DNA of 38,539 nt from a virus: IMG/VR virus record IMGVR_UViG_3300007734_000667, positions 1 through 38,539 of that record. One strand, written 5' to 3'. This document shows positions 25,116-32,548 of the stretch, piece after piece. The notes beneath the pieces are model-generated. The model was not told the origin of the DNA. It saw nothing but the letters and a program-made list of their open reading frames with translations, and did not search any database. Made by a program: the position numbers and the translations under genes. Every line of letters begins with the position of its first letter. Positions within the stretch are counted from its first letter, which is position 1.

Positions 25116-25579
25116 AGGTCTACCACCACATCCTTCGGGCTTAGGAGGAAGGGCCAGTCTTTTCCGTCTTGGTGAAAGAAGTGATTACGCGCCCACTCAC
25201 GCCCGTCAGGGTCTTGCTGAAACCATCCGTTGTGGTACTCGCATACGGTGACAACGGGAAACTTCTCGGCTGCTCGCTGTCCTCCAAAACTACCGCGAGG
25301 TGCAATGTGATGAGGCGAGAGCCGTCCATAGCAGCGGGTTGGAACTCCGGCTGCTTCAGCAGCACAACTCGCTGCGTCTCCCCTGCTGTAAACGTCAGCG
25401 TGTTCTTGTGAAGCGAGATATTCACGCTTGCCCTCCGACATGGGCTTGAGCCCAGCCTTGCGTTCGTCCTGATAGTTGTGCGTCCACGTCGAACCGATGT
25501 GGTTCTCGTGGTTCTTAGCGCCCCCACACTCGGCGCATCTAGGCTTCGGCTTCACACCGATGCTTACCCTTCCAGACAT
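25112..25579 (-). CDS. HNH endonuclease-like protein
   Basis: The 155-residue protein has a zinc-ribbon start (RCAECGGAKNHENH) and an HNH-type core: TRCYGRLSPHHIAPRGS, VVTVCEYHNGWFQQDP and an H/N-rich end (WARNHFF). HNH enzymes nick or cut DNA; near phage replication genes they may be recombination nucleases or free-standing homing enzymes. The N-terminal 40 bases overlap the zinc-ribbon gene upstream. A GTG eight codons in, with AAGGG ahead of it, is an alternative start. Confidence 0.75.
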   Translation of the reverse strand: MSGRVSIGVKPKPRCAECGGAKNHENHIGSTWTHNYQDERKAGLKPMSEGKREYLASQEHADVYSRGDAASCAAEAAGVPTRCYGRLSPHHIAPRGSFGGQRAAEKFPVVTVCEYHNGWFQQDPDGREWARNHFFHQDGKDWPFLLSPKDVVVDL

Positions 25580-25676
25580 TCACCTCGGCCTCGGGAATGC
25601 TGGCCCCGCGCTTACCGCAGCGGGTGCATTCCGGAACAACCTCTCCCTTAAACATTGACGTGTGAACCAGAAGCAT
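25539..25676 (-). CDS. 45-residue zinc-ribbon-like protein
   Basis: The ATG overlaps the TAA of the upstream HTH gene (TAATG). The product reads MLLVHTSMFKGEVVPECTRC, then GKRGASIPEAEVNVWKGKHR and a short Cys-containing tail. CTRCG plus a later Cys, with VWKGKHRC, suggests half or all of a ribbon. The gene runs 41 bases into the HNH gene in another frame. The Met at residue 8 is a second possible start. Confidence 0.6.
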   Translation of the reverse strand: MLLVHTSMFKGEVVPECTRCGKRGASIPEAEVNVWKGKHRCEAEA

Positions 25677-25930
25677 TACCCCTCAACCTCCCATCCTGTA
25701 CGCAACAGTGCGTTGCGAATAGCGGTAGCAGCAGCAGGCAAGTCTTCTGCCACGACAAGGAACCCGGCGTCGGTCTGGCGGATGATTGCCTTCAACTTCG
25801 GTGCCTTGCTCAACGTGACGTAGATAGCCTGACGGCTAACGCCCGCCTTCTCTGCAATGTCAGCCACGCTGTACCCAGCACGGCGCTTGCGGATAGCGTC
25901 AGCAGCATCAATCTTGCGAATGCCAGCCAT
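25676..25930 (-). CDS. Resolvase-like helix-turn-helix protein
   Basis: The 84-residue protein holds AIRKRRAGYSVADIAEKAGV and SRQAIYVTLSKAPKLK, a clear helix-turn-helix of the Hin/resolvase C-terminal kind, with a C-terminal helical segment. It has no catalytic domain, so it is a small DNA-binding protein. It is the best repressor-like candidate of the early arm beside the gene at 22514, and might bind the repeated words described elsewhere. That link is a guess. Confidence 0.8.
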   Translation of the reverse strand: MAGIRKIDAADAIRKRRAGYSVADIAEKAGVSRQAIYVTLSKAPKLKAIIRQTDAGFLVVAEDLPAAATAIRNALLRTGWEVEG

Positions 25931-25941
25931 GAGTAGCCTCT

Positions 25942-26115
25942 CTAATCTGGTGCGCTTGCGTTCTTCAGCCGAGGCTTCTGCCGAGAACGGTCAGCCTGTG
26001 GGTTTGGTAGTACGTTGAAGTATACAACTTTGCCGCATGTCATACACTCTGAATCACCGTCGTCTACGCGGCTTGGATACAGATTGCTTCCGCACTTTGG
26101 GCACGTCTTGTTCAT
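25942..26115 (-). CDS. 57-residue zinc-ribbon protein
   Basis: AGAGGGAAC lies six bases ahead of the ATG at 26113-26115. The product begins NKTCPKCGSNLYPSRVDDGD and continues SECMTCGKVVYFN, a TFIIB-like zinc ribbon with two CxxC pairs, then a Pro/Arg-rich tail. The first 62 bases overlap the end of the gene upstream in another frame. Confidence 0.8.
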   Translation of the reverse strand: MNKTCPKCGSNLYPSRVDDGDSECMTCGKVVYFNVLPNPQADRSRQKPRLKNASAPD

Positions 26116-26248
26116 TGCGTTCCCTCTTCCATTCTTCGACAGCAGCCATGGCGCACTCGACACACTTCTGTCCAAGTGCCATCTGCTTGCCGCACCCACC
26201 GAGACAAGGTTCGTATAAACGCTCATCTACTCCGGGCAATGAGAACAC
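26054..26248 (-). CDS. Small Cys-rich protein with basic C-terminus
   Basis: The frame opens at GTG inside the end of the upstream gene. The product contains LYEPCLGGCGKQMALGQKC and VECAMAAVEEWKRERN, ending in a KPRRRR cluster. CxxxC and CxxC make a probable zinc site, and the tail would favour nucleic acid. A TTG at 26239 is an alternative start. The overlapping frame on the same strand (from 26226) looks like a shadow of this one. Confidence 0.6.
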   Translation of the reverse strand: MFSLPGVDERLYEPCLGGCGKQMALGQKCVECAMAAVEEWKRERNEQDVPKVRKQSVSKPRRRR

Positions 26249-26424
26249 CTCGGCTCTTTGTCTTGGTCATACCAGCGGGCAGGCCCGAGGCAGCAGGCGC
26301 AGGCAAATACCTCCGCCCACTGCGCTTCGTGGTCATCCTCTGGCGTCGCTTCGATGCGAGTAGAAAGCACGTCGTACCGCTTCTCCATCGCCTCCTGAGT
26401 GACACCGTGAGTACAGGTAGCCAC
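26227..26424 (-). CDS. 65-residue Cys-rich protein
   Basis: A GTG start overlaps the TAG of the helicase gene (TAGTG). The product reads ATCTHGVTQEAMEKRY, an acidic middle, then FACACCLGPARWYDQDKEPR and CSHCPE. Two closely spaced Cys pairs at the end form a zinc knuckle candidate. It sits directly downstream of the helicase and is likely made together with it. Confidence 0.65.
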   Translation of the reverse strand: MATCTHGVTQEAMEKRYDVLSTRIEATPEDDHEAQWAEVFACACCLGPARWYDQDKEPRCSHCPE

Positions 26425-27881
26425 TAAAAGATCGCCTCTTCCTGCTTGACATAAGGAACTGTGACCTGTGATTCCCTATACTCGGGAACCGTCACACTTC
26501 CTTCTTCTTCATCGAAAGTGGACTGCACACCCACAACTTCGTTGTTGTGGGTGGGTGTGCTGTCAGGCGTTGTCTCAATCAAACTGTGCGGGTCTTCGCC
26601 TCGCCACACTTCGTTATGTACGGACTCGGCAAGGTCGAACAGAATCTTCCTGCCGTCCCTGCTTGCCTGAGCAAACCGCTCTGTGCCAAGCACCTTCGTC
26701 ACCGTCGAACGGTCGAGGCCGAGGCCAGTAGCGATAGTGCCAGCGTCAGCCGCACCAAACAGGCGCAGATACTCCTCAACTTGCTCTGAAGTGGACTGCT
26801 TCTTCTGTGACGAAATCTCCACGAACTCGTTGGGCTTGGCCTTGCGGACAAGGTTCAGTCCGTACTGGTCGAACACCAGTGCAATCTGTGTAAACGCCGT
26901 GTCCTTGCGAATGTCGTTTGCCTTGTCCACACGCAGGCCGATGCCCAGTGTGTCGCCCCTGCTCTTGTCGTCGGTCATCAACTGCACCGTCACGTCGGCG
27001 GCAGCGTCGAACATCTGACTGCCAAACGTGTGCGACTCGTCCCCACGAGGGGTGTGCGCCAGCACAGCCCACGCAGCAGGAGAAAGACTGTTCAGTGCGT
27101 CCATAGCCTTGTTCGCTGGGTCATTGTCGATGAGGTTGCCGTAGCCCATGCGGGACAGTGAGTCAACGAGAACGAACGATACGCCCTCCCGCTCCACCGT
27201 CCGCTGGATACCGTCAATCACATCGGGCAGGCTGCGGCCACGCCGGTCGAGGCGCAGCAACTCACGGCTGCGGGGCAGGCCGAGCGACTGGTTGATGTCA
27301 CCGAGGCGCACGTCCACCGACTCAGCAGACCGCTCAAGGTTCACGAACAAGGCTGGCCCCTGCGTCACCGGCCAGAACGTAGAGATGCCAGCGTCCACCG
27401 TGACGCAGAACAACATGCCGAGCCACGACTTACCACGACCGGGCGGCGCGAAGATGATGGTGCCACCACCCTCGACGACAAACGGATTGATGACGAACTG
27501 TTTATACGTGCGCTCGTTGGCACCGCCCCGGCGCTCGGCTTCCTGACTGCCAATCTCGTACTGCCACAGCCCACGCTGGAACAGCATCAAGTCCATGCTC
27601 ATCCGTGCTGCGTCGTATCCGTTCGCAGTGAGGATGGCCTTCATCGCATCCTTCTTGAAGATGGCATTGACCAGACGCTCACGCTCCTCACGTCGGCCCA
27701 CGTTGTACGTGTCCTCGTCGAGCGGGATAGCGCCACGGCCACGCTCACGGAAGCCGATGCTCACGGTGGCGTGAACGCCAGTGCGCTCGTTGCGAACGTT
27801 GGCTGCCTGATAGATGAGGTCGATGCCCTCGGCCTCAACAATAGATTGAATGGCACCGTTGGGTGTGCGGTGATAATCCAT
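26424..27881 (-). CDS. RepA-like/AAA_25 replicative helicase (RecA-fold ATPase)
   Basis: The 485-residue protein has an N-terminal part of about 130 residues. The RecA-fold ATPase core follows, with Walker A APPGRGKS (145-152), Walker B FVLVDSLSRM (236-245) and WAVLAHTPRGD (about 273-283) as the third motif. After it comes a winged-helix-like segment (EQVEEYLRLFGAADAGTIA, LGLDRSTVTKVLG) and an acidic tail. The core is of the hexameric RepA/RSF1010 helicase group. ATG at 27881 overlaps the stop of the DnaB N-domain gene (TGATG), so the earlier start at 28013 is rejected. Its 3' end carries a two-part DNA element also found at 35.9 kb. Confidence 0.85.
   Translation of the reverse strand: MDYHRTPNGAIQSIVEAEGIDLIYQAANVRNERTGVHATVSIGFRERGRGAIPLDEDTYNVGRREERERLVNAIFKKDAMKAILTANGYDAARMSMDLMLFQRGLWQYEIGSQEAERRGGANERTYKQFVINPFVVEGGGTIIFAPPGRGKSWLGMLFCVTVDAGISTFWPVTQGPALFVNLERSAESVDVRLGDINQSLGLPRSRELLRLDRRGRSLPDVIDGIQRTVEREGVSFVLVDSLSRMGYGNLIDNDPANKAMDALNSLSPAAWAVLAHTPRGDESHTFGSQMFDAAADVTVQLMTDDKSRGDTLGIGLRVDKANDIRKDTAFTQIALVFDQYGLNLVRKAKPNEFVEISSQKKQSTSEQVEEYLRLFGAADAGTIATGLGLDRSTVTKVLGTERFAQASRDGRKILFDLAESVHNEVWRGEDPHSLIETTPDSTPTHNNEVVGVQSTFDEEEGSVTVPEYRESQVTVPYVKQEEAIF
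26467..26549. repeat. Two-part repeat element, copy in helicase gene
   Basis: Two perfect 18-bp words, TGTGATTCCCTATACTCG (26467-26484) and CACAACTTCGTTGTTGTG (26532-26549), recur in the same order and orientation at 35909-35926 and 35982-35999. The start-to-start distance is 65 bases here and 73 there. The second word is the heart of a hairpin (CACCCACAAC, TTCGTT loop, GTTGTGGGTG). An inverted 14-bp CACACTTCGTTATG lies at 26605-26618 and 35891-35904. In this copy it encodes part of the helicase tail; the other copy is non-coding. Confidence 0.85.
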
Positions 27882-28348
27882 CAGAACATCCCCTCGTACT
27901 TGTCCACCCACTTGGACTCGGCACCGTAGCCCTGCTGCACCATCTTGGTTCCCGTCTTGATAAGGGCACGCCTCTCTGCGTACTCCTTCACCATCTTGGC
28001 CCACGCACCACATCCGTACGCCGAGTAGTTCTCGTCCATCAGGACGAACAGGAACGGCTCGGCATACAGGTGCGGGGCCAGTAGTTTATCAAGGGCGTCA
28101 AGGTATCCAAGTTCAGCGAGTGCATGGCACACAGTCGGTACAGTGACAGGCTCGCCACGGTGCCACAGCCAGCCGAATGCACGCCATACGGCACGGTTCT
28201 CTGGCACAAAGAAGCAAGCAGGGTCGAGTGTGTTTACACGTTCAGCCAGTGCAGTAGGCTCGTCGTTTAGTACCGCACCAATCAACTGCCTCTCTGCGCT
28301 GTCCGAGTGTGGCACCTCTCCCTGTCTCGGTGCAGCGTTAGGTGTCAT
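27881..28348 (-). CDS. DnaB N-terminal-domain protein (split helicase partner)
   Basis: The 155-residue protein matches the DnaB N-terminal domain: SDSAERQLIGAVLNDEPTAL, the DPACFFVPENRAVWRAFGWL helix pair, PVTVPTVCHALAELG and a YAERRALIKTGTKMV end. In normal DnaB this domain binds primase and is fused to the ATPase. Here it ends just where the ATPase begins as a separate, overlapping gene. GAGAGG seven bases ahead supports the ATG at 28346-28348. It may organise the hexamer or recruit host DnaG. Confidence 0.85.
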   Translation of the reverse strand: MTPNAAPRQGEVPHSDSAERQLIGAVLNDEPTALAERVNTLDPACFFVPENRAVWRAFGWLWHRGEPVTVPTVCHALAELGYLDALDKLLAPHLYAEPFLFVLMDENYSAYGCGAWAKMVKEYAERRALIKTGTKMVQQGYGAESKWVDKYEGMF

Positions 28349-28685
28349 CGATCTGCCTCTCTGCTCCTGCGTGCTATTGAACGGGTGAGTGCGGGCCTCC
28401 CGAATGAACGGCTCGCCCTGCGTTGGTACGTCGAATGTCCCAGCCGTGATGTGCGCCTTGAACTCTATTGCGCTCAGTCCGACAACGCCTCCCCAGCACG
28501 TATCAGACAGCAACACACCACACGCCACGTCGCTCGGGTAGACAACCTCAAGATTGAAACGCTGCTGGAACTTGACCACTCGCCCGTTCAATGGCACGCA
28601 GGAGCGCGTGCCAAGTTTTTTATTTACCGCCACGACCCCGACAACGACCGCGACCACGTGACCCTTTGATAGTTTGTCGCCATCG
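28349..28685. other. Gap of uncertain coding on either strand
   Basis: The minus frame continuing into the DnaB-N gene is open up to a GTG at 28657 (with AAAGGG just upstream), and would add about 100 residues including VVKFQQRFNLEVVYPSDVA. The plus strand in the same codon phase is also open to 28669, with ERLALRWYVECPSRDV and KFFIYRHDPDNDRDHV. Codon-in-phase antisense frames often look protein-like, so one is probably a shadow. By arm direction the minus frame is favoured, either as an N-terminal extension or as a former separate gene. I cannot decide from sequence alone. Confidence 0.4.
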
Positions 28686-28952
28686 CTACTTCAGAATCCC
28701 AAATGACTCGATGGCCGAAGTCTGCACGTACCACTGGCCCGGAAGCCGCTGGCAATCCTTCCACCACTTGTTGTCGTCGAATGGGCCTGTCTCGTAGACG
28801 ATACCTGCGTTCTCCAACAGAACGCAGGTATCATTCACGCCCACAAGATTCCCCGTGTAAATGTAGTTGAGGCAGAACAGGGTCACTCGCTCACCGAGCA
28901 GCGCCAGCAACCCCTCGCCCTCGACCTCTGCCACGTTCATAATCTTTTTCAT
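28686..28952 (-). CDS. Conserved small phage protein
   Basis: The 88-residue product contains LLALLGERVTLFCLNYIYTG and NLVGVNDTCVLLENAGIVYE, then WWKDCQRLPGQWYVQTSAIE and SFG near the end. I recall this strand-rich pattern (LFC-x-NYIYTG-x-L-x-GVNDT...VYETG) as a conserved unknown family in environmental phages, often near replication genes. It has an AGGAAAC upstream. A 14-bp perfect hairpin lies within the VNDTCVLLENAGI codons. Confidence 0.75.
   Translation of the reverse strand: MKKIMNVAEVEGEGLLALLGERVTLFCLNYIYTGNLVGVNDTCVLLENAGIVYETGPFDDNKWWKDCQRLPGQWYVQTSAIESFGILK
28800..28832. promoter_or_regulatory. Perfect 14-bp hairpin inside a gene
   Basis: GATACCTGCGTTCT (28800-28813) and AGAACGCAGGTATC (28819-28832) flank the 5-base loop CCAAC. 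So long a perfect inverted repeat in a coding stretch is improbable by chance. It may be an RNA structure in the early mRNA, a protein-binding palindrome or an internal attenuator. Confidence 0.7.
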
Positions 28953-28979
28953 TGTCTAACTGTTTCCTCTCGTTACTGC

Positions 28980-29435
28980 CTAGAACGGCTCGTCGTCGCC
29001 GTACTCGGAGCCACCCACCTGCACAACAGGAGCCTCGTACTGCGCGGCGTACTGCTTGGCACCGTTGAAGCCACGCTGCTTCGGCGCAGCAGTCGAGATG
29101 AACTTGACACCAAGCCGCCCACCCTCGGCCAGCCCACGCGCACCGGACTTGCGCACCGCATCCTGCACGGCCTTCTGCATCTGGCCCTTGATGTACAGCG
29201 TGCGGTTGCCGTCGTCGTCCTCGTCGTCACGCTCGTCAGTGTGGAGCGTCACGACCAACTGCATCATCGGGTCGCCGTTGTCCCACGTCCGGGGCGTGCC
29301 GGTCTTGATGTCGGTCTGCTGCTTGACTTCCATCGACAGGATGGTGCCCACCACCTTGTCGCCCTCGGCGTCAAACTTGGCGGACTTGGCACCGCCGCCC
29401 ATCAGGAAAGCGTTCGGGTCTGCGTAGTTGGTCAT
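28980..29435 (-). CDS. Single-stranded DNA-binding protein (phage SSB type)
   Basis: The 151-residue protein has a beta-barrel-like centre (KVVGTILSMEVKQQTD, MMQLVVTLHTDERDDED, RTLYIKGQMQKAVQDAVRKS) and a flexible Gly/Gln-rich part. It ends DDEPF, like the acidic tip by which SSB proteins contact replication partners. With the helicase genes next to it, single-strand DNA binding is the natural role. Many of these phage SSBs look little like E. coli SSB outside the tip. The ATG overlaps the stop of the upstream gene (TAATG). Confidence 0.8.
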   Translation of the reverse strand: MTNYADPNAFLMGGGAKSAKFDAEGDKVVGTILSMEVKQQTDIKTGTPRTWDNGDPMMQLVVTLHTDERDDEDDDGNRTLYIKGQMQKAVQDAVRKSGARGLAEGGRLGVKFISTAAPKQRGFNGAKQYAAQYEAPVVQVGGSEYGDDEPF

Positions 29436-29875
29436 TACTTTTCCTCCATGTAAACAGTCAATGCTTCGCTGCCGGTGCCCGGCATCTCGAACTGTGCAAT
29501 CGCATCAGCCCACGATGCGCCCTGCTCCTTGCGGTAGCGGGCCAACATCACATGGTCGATGCGGATCATCCCGGCGTTCGCTGCCTTGATGAGCGCGTCG
29601 ATGCCACCCTGCGTAGTGACGAGTGACACCACGTCGTATGTCGGTGTGCCCTTCCTCTCTGTAATCTTGGCTGCTGCACCCGTCTCTGGGTCACGCATCC
29701 AACGATCACCAGTGAGAGCCATGTGCTGCTTGATTTGCTCGACAGCAAACTTCTTCGCTGTCTCTAGTGGCTTCAACTCATCGTTGATGTGCGCCACGCT
29801 GGTGATGAGGTCGAGGATGCGGCGCTCGCTGGCCGCATCCTGATCACCGATGTAGTTGTCGAAGTCTGTAGTCAC
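29435..29875 (-). CDS. Unknown replication-region protein
   Basis: The 146-residue product starts at GTG with GAGAGAGG just ahead. It has a helical start (SERRILDLITSVAHINDELK), a KFAVEQIKQHMALTGD helix and strand turns (DRWMRDPETGAAAKITERKG), and ends in acidic helices. Coupling to the SSB by TAATG suggests a partner in DNA replication or recombination. No motif allows a family call. Confidence 0.7.
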   Translation of the reverse strand: MTTDFDNYIGDQDAASERRILDLITSVAHINDELKPLETAKKFAVEQIKQHMALTGDRWMRDPETGAAAKITERKGTPTYDVVSLVTTQGGIDALIKAANAGMIRIDHVMLARYRKEQGASWADAIAQFEMPGTGSEALTVYMEEK

Positions 29876-29907
29876 ACCTCTCTCCCCTCTTGGTTGAGTA
29901 TACCAAC

Positions 29908-30285
29908 CTACTCCAGTGGAAGCAATTCAACGAGCGTGTCCTGCCCACGATGCGCAGCATCACGGTCGCTATCCTCAATGTCGTCAAGGTCAGCGACGAC
30001 GATGGCAGTCCAGTTAGGATGGCGCACGCCCATCTGCAACCCCATCATGAAAGCGTTCGCCATGCGCAGCGAAACGTCATGGGTGGCATCGGTGCCATCT
30101 TGGAAACGCACAGCCATGTACTGATGCACTACAGCAGACGGGCCGAACTGCTGCACCATGATGCGCATGATGTTGGTGTATACCTCGGGCAGCCCCTCTT
30201 CCTCGTTGTCTTCATCAAGGAACTCGGCAGCCTCGGATTCAGCGAGCATGTTCTTGATAGTCTCGCTCAGGTCAAACTCGGGCAT
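29908..30285 (-). CDS. Acidic early protein of unknown function
   Basis: AAGGAG six bases before the ATG at 30283-30285 fixes the start, 8 codons downstream of another Met. The 125-residue product is acidic (EFLDEDNEEEGLPEVY, VVADLDDIEDSDRDA) and helical, with FQDGTDATHDVSLRMANAF in the centre. The strong negative charge could mimic DNA or hold a positively charged partner. GTTTACAC lies 15 bases upstream of the start, directly ahead of the ribosome site. Confidence 0.7.
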   Translation of the reverse strand: MPEFDLSETIKNMLAESEAAEFLDEDNEEEGLPEVYTNIMRIMVQQFGPSAVVHQYMAVRFQDGTDATHDVSLRMANAFMMGLQMGVRHPNWTAIVVADLDDIEDSDRDAAHRGQDTLVELLPLE

Positions 30286-30309
30286 CGTTTTCTCCTTGTG
30301 TTTACACAA

Positions 30310-30561
30310 CTACTTGGTGCGGACTACGAACAGGTCGCCGTCAATCTCGGCAAAACGCAGCGACCACATGCGCTTACCGTTGTGCGCAGTAGCACGCAGC
30401 ATGATGCGCACGTCCTTGACCGGAGCGTAGCGCAGGTGGTCAGGCACGCGCCGAGGGATGTCAACCTCCAGCGTGTTCACAAACTCAGCCCACCCACGCT
30501 TGGCCGGTGCTGGCTTCGCGTGCTTCTCGAACGTCTCCATAGTCACAGTCTCTTCAGTCAC
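30310..30561 (-). CDS. Small early protein
   Basis: The 83-residue product ends in a strand-rich segment (KDVRIMLRATAHNGKRMWSL, RFAEIDGDLFVVRTK) after a helical start. It begins two bases past the VWA-like gene, so it is the next product of the MoxR/VWA-like operon. I do not recognise it. The compact strand-helix pattern could be a small adaptor. Confidence 0.65.
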   Translation of the reverse strand: MTEETVTMETFEKHAKPAPAKRGWAEFVNTLEVDIPRRVPDHLRYAPVKDVRIMLRATAHNGKRMWSLRFAEIDGDLFVVRTK

Positions 30562-30563
30562 GG

Positions 30564-31406
30564 TTAGTCCTCCTCCTTCTTGGGCAACACGCCCATGTTC
30601 ACCAGTTGCTGCTCAACCCAAGCCTGCGCTCGGGATTCGCTCCAATCAGAACCAGATAGGATGCGTGGCATATACAGGTCGGCATCCGTCTTGACATCGC
30701 AGGGCGCACCGTACCCACCGCCGCCATCGCCAATGCGAACTGATTTTCGCACCGACCTCGGCTGCTGCTCCCAGATTGAGAACCCGAGGCGTCGCAGATA
30801 CGCAGGGTGCGCAGTTGCAAACGCAATCGCATCCATCTGCACCGGGTCGCCCGGATTCTTGATAGTGGTGTAAACAGGAATCGTGTGCCCGCCGCCAGCG
30901 GTGTTGACAACCACGGTCAGGCGCACGCGCCGACCGGACAACTCCAACAGGTCAGCGAGAGCAGCGACGGCAGCGCCACGAATCATGTACGTCTTGGAAC
31001 TAATCGAAGCAGACGCCGACACGTTGCACACAATGTCAATGATGGGCGACTCCATCTCTACGCGCTTGCGCATCACCATCGCATCTGGCAGCCCGGCATT
31101 GAACCGCCCGACGTTGACACCAGAGCCAGTGACAGAGCGTGTGTAAACGGGCTGGCCGAACGCCTCACGGTGAGCGTCCTCGACAACAGCCTTGAACTGG
31201 TAAGTCAGCGCCTCAATCGCTTCACGTCCTTCGGGCCAACCCTTGCGAGCGACTTCGATAGCGCCGTCAAAGCCAGTGTTGAAGTCCCACGTACTATTAC
31301 CACCCGTTCCCTTGGAACTACGGTACTCCTCCCTGCAATCAGTCGCTCCGTTCTCAGCGGCGTCGATAAACTCGTACAGGTTAGCGAACTTGACAACGTG
31401 TTCCAT
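30564..31406 (-). CDS. VWA-like protein, partner of MoxR ATPase (DUF7192-like)
   Basis: The 280-residue protein lies 1 base after the AAA ATPase gene. Its centre (residues 121-166) reads PIIDIVCNVSASASISS and then GAAVAALADLLELSGRRVRL, laid out like a von Willebrand A domain: strand, MIDAS-like DxSxS loop, helix, strand. The first MIDAS Asp is replaced by Asn (NVSAS, 128-132). The N-terminal part has FDGAIEVARKGWPEGREAI, which I associate with an actinophage family I remember as DUF7192. MoxR ATPases usually act with such VWA proteins in chaperone-like or metal-insertion complexes. A further GHT/KTD part follows. Confidence 0.7.
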   Translation of the reverse strand: MEHVVKFANLYEFIDAAENGATDCREEYRSSKGTGGNSTWDFNTGFDGAIEVARKGWPEGREAIEALTYQFKAVVEDAHREAFGQPVYTRSVTGSGVNVGRFNAGLPDAMVMRKRVEMESPIIDIVCNVSASASISSKTYMIRGAAVAALADLLELSGRRVRLTVVVNTAGGGHTIPVYTTIKNPGDPVQMDAIAFATAHPAYLRRLGFSIWEQQPRSVRKSVRIGDGGGGYGAPCDVKTDADLYMPRILSGSDWSESRAQAWVEQQLVNMGVLPKKEED

Positions 31407-31407
31407 G

Positions 31408-32544
31408 TTAGACAGCCCCCTTCTTCACAGCAGCCTGAACCTTCTTGGCATCAGCCACAGACATGCGCTCCCAGAACCGAGCGTCAGCGACCTCGCGCAG
31501 CGAGCCACCACCATTCACGATGAACTTGCAACCGTCGATGATTGCCCGAGTGCTAATCGGGATGCGAATGTCGAGCGACTCGGTAATGTTGCGCACTTCC
31601 AGCACCAGCGCGTACCAATCGTTGATGGTCTGGCGCTGCTTCTCGGTGGCAACAGCCGACCACGATGCGACGATGGACTGTTCGATGCCGGAGTCGTAGC
31701 CCCAGCGCAGGAAGTTGAAGCGGTCGAGCGTGGCACCGTCAATCTGCGAGCGCCCGATGTACACCGAGTCACGCCCCTGCCCGACAGTGTTGGCAGCGGC
31801 GATGCACCGGAAGTCAGGGTGCTTGTTTACACGCTCGTCACCAAAGAACGCGAACCCGTTGGCGAGCGCACTATTGATGGCGATGAGCGAATCGCCCGAC
31901 GCCGAGTCAATCTCGTCGATGAGCAGCACGCCGCCGTTCTTGTACGTCTCATAGAACGCACCGGGTACGAACGTGCCAGCCGCATTGTTGTAACCGAGCA
32001 GGTCATACTCAGCGGTCGTTGGGCCGACAGACTTGGCGCGGAAGTGTGGCAGCCCGAGCGCATCGCACGCAGCCTCAGCAGCAGCGGTCTTGCCAGTACC
32101 AGCAGGGCCAACCAGCCAGACGTTACAGCCAGCCTGCAACATGCGCAGCAGCCGGGGGAACTGCGCGTGCTGCACGCCCATGTCCTTCGGTGGTTCGTTT
32201 ACACGCGCCACCTCGACGCGAACCGGAGTGACAGCCCGAGCCTCAGCGCGTGCGACCTCGGCAACCTTGTCCCAGTCAGTGCCAGCAGCGCGCGCCTCGG
32301 TCTGCGCGATGCGAGTGACCTCGCTCCAGTCAAAGATGCCAGACAGGTGAGGCTTGATAGCCTCGATGATGACCTGCTCCAGCCCGCCAGCAGGTGCGGG
32401 AACAGCAGGTGTAAACACAACCTCAGCCTCAGTCACAGGTACCTCCTCCTTGCCGCGCGTCACGCGCGGGCACGCTTCGCCACCGGGATGGAACACTACG
32501 TTCGGGTACACCGAACACGCTTCGCACCGCCACGCCTTCGCCAT
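31408..32544 (-). CDS. MoxR-type AAA+ ATPase
   Basis: The 378-residue protein has an N-terminal CxxC ribbon (WRCEACSVYP, C at 25), a Pro/Ala/Glu-rich linker and an AAA_5/MoxR core. The core has Walker A GPAGTGKT (146-153), Walker B LLIDEIDSA (207-215), sensor AAANT and arginine-finger LDRF. It would remodel proteins with ATP, normally together with a VWA partner, here the next gene. ATG at 32544 is used because GGAGGAC nine bases upstream is inside the end of the SprT-like gene. The longer reading to 32589 overlaps that gene. Confidence 0.88.
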   Translation of the reverse strand: MAKAWRCEACSVYPNVVFHPGGEACPRVTRGKEEVPVTEAEVVFTPAVPAPAGGLEQVIIEAIKPHLSGIFDWSEVTRIAQTEARAAGTDWDKVAEVARAEARAVTPVRVEVARVNEPPKDMGVQHAQFPRLLRMLQAGCNVWLVGPAGTGKTAAAEAACDALGLPHFRAKSVGPTTAEYDLLGYNNAAGTFVPGAFYETYKNGGVLLIDEIDSASGDSLIAINSALANGFAFFGDERVNKHPDFRCIAAANTVGQGRDSVYIGRSQIDGATLDRFNFLRWGYDSGIEQSIVASWSAVATEKQRQTINDWYALVLEVRNITESLDIRIPISTRAIIDGCKFIVNGGGSLREVADARFWERMSVADAKKVQAAVKKGAV

Positions 32545-32548
32545 TTGT

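Noticed and set aside
26424-28013. Helicase start at 28013
   Set aside because: This would overlap the DnaB-N gene by 130 bases and adds low-complexity sequence. TGATG at 27881 is the coupled start.
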